Source: CAZZEX01 sp964653285
GTDB lineage: Bacteria > Chloroflexota > Anaerolineae > B4-G1
NCBI GenBank assembly: GCA_964653285.1
Contig: CAZZEX010000175.1
Location: 1 to 5,506, forward strand
DNA: 5,506 nt
Reading direction: 5' to 3'
Shown: positions 4,002 to 5,506 of the stretch, piece after piece
Layout: every line of letters starts with the position of its first letter
Numbering within the stretch: the first letter of the stretch is position 1
The notes under the pieces: generated by a model
Told to the model about the DNA's origin: nothing
The model's input: only the letters and a program-made list of their open reading frames with translations
Databases searched by the model: none
Made by a program: the position numbers and the translations under genes

Positions 4002-5506
4002 CTACGGCAGCATCAAGCGGAGGAATTCTTGTTCGGCCTCCACTGTCCACTCGCGCCCGTCCTTCAGCCTGGCGTAGACGCTTGGTAGTTTGTCTTTCAG
4101 GTCTGGCAGTGCAGTGAGGGGTAGGTCCTTGATGTGAGGGTAGATGACAATCTTGCCGGGGAACACGGTGTCTTTCACCGCCCGCAAGCCGTCTCGAGCG
4201 GCGCTGAGAGAGCCAACCGCCGCCACCGACCGGTTGGGCGACAGTCTGCCCGACTCCGCCTGGTGCAACATCAGTCGCAGGTCGTCAATCGTCGAGGCGG
4301 AGTGTCCGATGATGCGCACGTCTTTCAGGTACACGTCGCTCAGGTCAATCTGAGCCATCGTGCCGCGCGCCACGCCAGCGAAGATGTTCATCACGCCCCG
4401 GGGCGCTAGATAAGTCGCCGCGTCGGAGATGACGGCGGGCACCGGGGCCAGCACGACGATGTCGTCGAAGCCCTGCTCCTTCAGCACGGCCATACTTGCC
4501 GCGTATTCTTCGTTCATCGGGTTGAGGCAGATAAATTCGATGGACTTGGCCTCCGCCTCGGCGGCGAAGCTGGCACGCAGGTCATCCAGGCGCAGGTCGC
4601 TGATGTCGGTGCAGAGGATGGTCGAGGGGCCGTCGGCGACCTGGATGGCACGCTGGACGTGCATGCGCCCCATCGGCCCGCCCGCGCCGACGAACCAGGC
4701 CCGCCCACCCGGCTTGAGCGCGGAGCGAACCGGCACGTCACTGTAAGCACGGGTGACGTCTGGGCCGGGGCCGCCGACATAGACCCAACGATTGTAATGC
4801 ACGCGCCCGACGTCAACGTTTACTTTGCGCGAGAGCAGCGCGTCGGCGATGACGGCCAGGACGCCAAACTTGGCCAGGCGCGGGCTGACCTCCTCAATGA
4901 GATCGGGATCAGCGCCCAGCAGGACGATGTCGTCTACCTCTCCCCCGGCCCCTCCCCTGCGAGGGGAGGGGAGGCTAACCTCTCCCCCGGCCCCTCCCCT
5001 GTGAGGGGAGGGGAGGCTGACCTCTCCCCCGGCCCCTCCCCTGCGAGGGGAGGGGAGGCTGACCTCTCCCCCGGCCCCTCCCCTGTGAGGGGAGGGGAGG
5101 CTGACCTCTCCCCCGGCCCCTCCCCTGCGAGGGGAGGGGGGAGGGAACGGGGCGGCGAGGTCGTCCACCTCGATGACCTCCACGCCCAACGGTTCTGCCC
5201 GCGTCCTCAGCCAGTTGGCAAAATCGGATGGAACATTGGTCAGTAACAGGCGGCTGGGATGTGAGGTCTCGTCGAAGCCCGCGCTGATGGTGTAGACCTC
5301 TCCCCCGGCCCCTCCCCGAGGCGGGGAGGGGAGCCTGACCTCTCCCCCGGCCCCTCCCCTATGAGAGGAGGGGAGTGATGCGGCGGGGGTACCGATGATC
5401 CAGGTCGTGCCACCTGGCTTTAGCATGGTGCGGTACTTTAGTTGGTAGGCGGCGATGACGCAGGCCCACGGCTCGGTGAGGGCGCTCTCGGCGTAGCCGG
5501 TGCCGG
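4002..5506 (-). CDS. SorE/YggP-like medium-chain sugar-phosphate dehydrogenase, 5' truncated by window
   Basis: The frame is open to the window edge; its true start and N-terminal catalytic zinc domain lie beyond 5506. The visible part has about 500 residues. It begins with YAESALTEPWACVIAAYQ, typical of the joint between the catalytic and cofactor domains of this family. A Rossmann domain with GAGGPMG (4668-4688) and TDISDLRLDDL follows, and a family-like C-terminus with GKIVIYPHIKDLPLTALPDL. The resemblance is to L-sorbose-1-phosphate reductase and E. coli YggP. Next to srlD, a role in oxidising or reducing a hexitol or ketose phosphate is likely; the substrate is inferred. Two oddities stand out. 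Seven 14-residue repeat insertions (LPSPRRGGAGGEVS type) sit in two clusters. An extra Rossmann-like segment also lies upstream of GAGGPMG, opened by LKPGGTTWIIGT, which resembles LKPGGRAWFVGAGG further on. I see no stop or frameshift. Confidence 0.75.
   Translation of the reverse strand, partial: GTGYAESALTEPWACVIAAYQLKYRTMLKPGGTTWIIGTPAASLPSSHRGGAGGEVRLPSPPRGGAGGEVYTISAGFDETSHPSRLLLTNVPSDFANWLRTRAEPLGVEVIEVDDLAAPFPPPSPRRGGAGGEVSLPSPHRGGAGGEVSLPSPRRGGAGGEVSLPSPHRGGAGGEVSLPSPRRGGAGGEVDDIVLLGADPDLIEEVSPRLAKFGVLAVIADALLSRKVNVDVGRVHYNRWVYVGGPGPDVTRAYSDVPVRSALKPGGRAWFVGAGGPMGRMHVQRAIQVADGPSTILCTDISDLRLDDLRASFAAEAEAKSIEFICLNPMNEEYAASMAVLKEQGFDDIVVLAPVPAVISDAATYLAPRGVMNIFAGVARGTMAQIDLSDVYLKDVRIIGHSASTIDDLRLMLHQAESGRLSPNRSVAAVGSLSAARDGLRAVKDTVFPGKIVIYPHIKDLPLTALPDLKDKLPSVYARLKDGREWTVEAEQEFLRLMLP
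4936..5145. repeat. Five tandem 42-bp palindromic repeats inside the SorE-like gene
   Basis: Units start at 4936, 4978, 5020, 5062 and 5104; the last diverges at about 5139. Each unit begins ACCTCTCCCCCGG and contains CCCCTCCCCT, a three-base loop, then AGGGGAGGGG, a perfect 10-bp stem. Loops alternate GCG, GTG, GCG, GTG, GCG. Because 42 is 14 codons, each unit adds 14 residues (LPSPRRGGAGGEVS or LPSPHRGGAGGEVS on the minus strand) and the frame stays open. The plus strand is open too (LSPGPSPVRGGEAD). This is the behaviour of a mobile or expanding palindromic repeat tolerated within a gene, comparable in principle to Rickettsia palindromic elements. Confidence 0.9.
5296..5376. repeat. Two further copies of the 42-bp palindromic repeat
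   Basis: Unit one (5296-5337) has the stem CCCCTCCCCG/CGGGGAGGGG around AGG. Unit two (from 5338) has CCCCTCCCCT around ATG with one mismatch in the right arm, and ends near 5376. Both begin ACCTCTCCCCCGG like the five-copy array 150 bp away. They add about 28 residues to the SorE-like protein (PPRGGAGGEV and SHRGGAGGEV) without breaking the frame. Loops and arms differ more from each other than those in the main array, so these copies look older or independently acquired. Confidence 0.85.

Noticed and set aside
3940..4050. N-terminal extension of srlD starting at the ATG at 4050
   Set aside because: It would overlap the preceding gene by about 50 bp and translate the intercistronic palindrome. 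The GAGG site and the SDR fold support the ATG at 3939.
4936..5145. CRISPR array
   Set aside because: Units are directly contiguous with no unique spacers, and lie inside a coding frame; this is a tandem palindromic repeat.
4929..5171. Near-identical 12-bp direct repeats (GTCGTCTACCTC at 4929 and GTCGTCCACCTC at 5160) flanking the five-copy array, as a target duplication
   Set aside because: The ACCTC part at the left belongs to the repeat unit itself and both encode an EVDD motif, so the match is partly built in. It may be chance and is not strong enough to call.
4659..5246. 195-codon open frame on the plus strand through the repeat array (LSPGPSP.RGGEA peptide)
   Set aside because: It is antisense to a well-supported dehydrogenase; the frame stays open because the 42-bp repeat lacks stops in this frame. 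No domain or ribosome site supports it.

Overview
The window looks like part of a chromosome from an environmental bacterium, probably Chloroflexota (Anaerolineae-like). I infer this from the short NPF-type AAA ATPases, a sorbitol-6-phosphate/sorbose-phosphate type dehydrogenase pair, and intergenic DNA full of short palindromic and CACGAA-type repeats. That assignment is an inference with low to moderate confidence. All five recognisable genes lie on the minus strand, so they are transcribed from right to left as written.

Right part (about 3148-5506, high GC). A 5'-truncated medium-chain (zinc-type) polyol/sugar-phosphate dehydrogenase resembling SorE/YggP is followed after 62 bp by srlD, a clear sorbitol-6-phosphate 2-dehydrogenase of the short-chain family. 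Together they suggest a hexitol or sorbose phosphate oxidation operon that starts outside the window. The SorE-like reading frame is interrupted, without being broken, by seven copies of a 42-bp GC-rich palindromic repeat: five in tandem and two more about 150 bp away. Each copy adds 14 residues. A different palindrome sits between the two dehydrogenase genes.

Middle (2419-3147, about 730 bp without a convincing gene). This stretch holds an unnamed 170-bp MITE-like element with 15-bp perfect terminal inverted repeats and an exact 8-bp target duplication (TTGCCGAC). It also holds a perfect 10-bp-stem GC hairpin, an 81-bp imperfect CACGAA-type palindrome, two short degenerate repeat motifs, and a good sigma70-like promoter facing left. 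The mobile element is inserted only 15 bp upstream of the -35 box of that promoter.

Left part (5-2418, lower GC). This is a compact three-gene operon. First comes a small single-pass membrane protein with a coiled coil, a Pro/Thr-rich linker and an IPT/TIG-like domain outside the membrane. Two paralogous single-domain AAA/STAND-like P-loop ATPases follow, with a 20-bp overlap and then a 25-bp gap. The middle ATPase lacks the Walker B glutamate and has a degenerate GGHPFFLQ-type motif, while the last one is canonical. This suggests an unequal ATPase pair tied to a membrane sensor or anchor. I do not recognise this three-gene arrangement as a named system. The operon may continue past the left edge, since its last gene stops at position 5.
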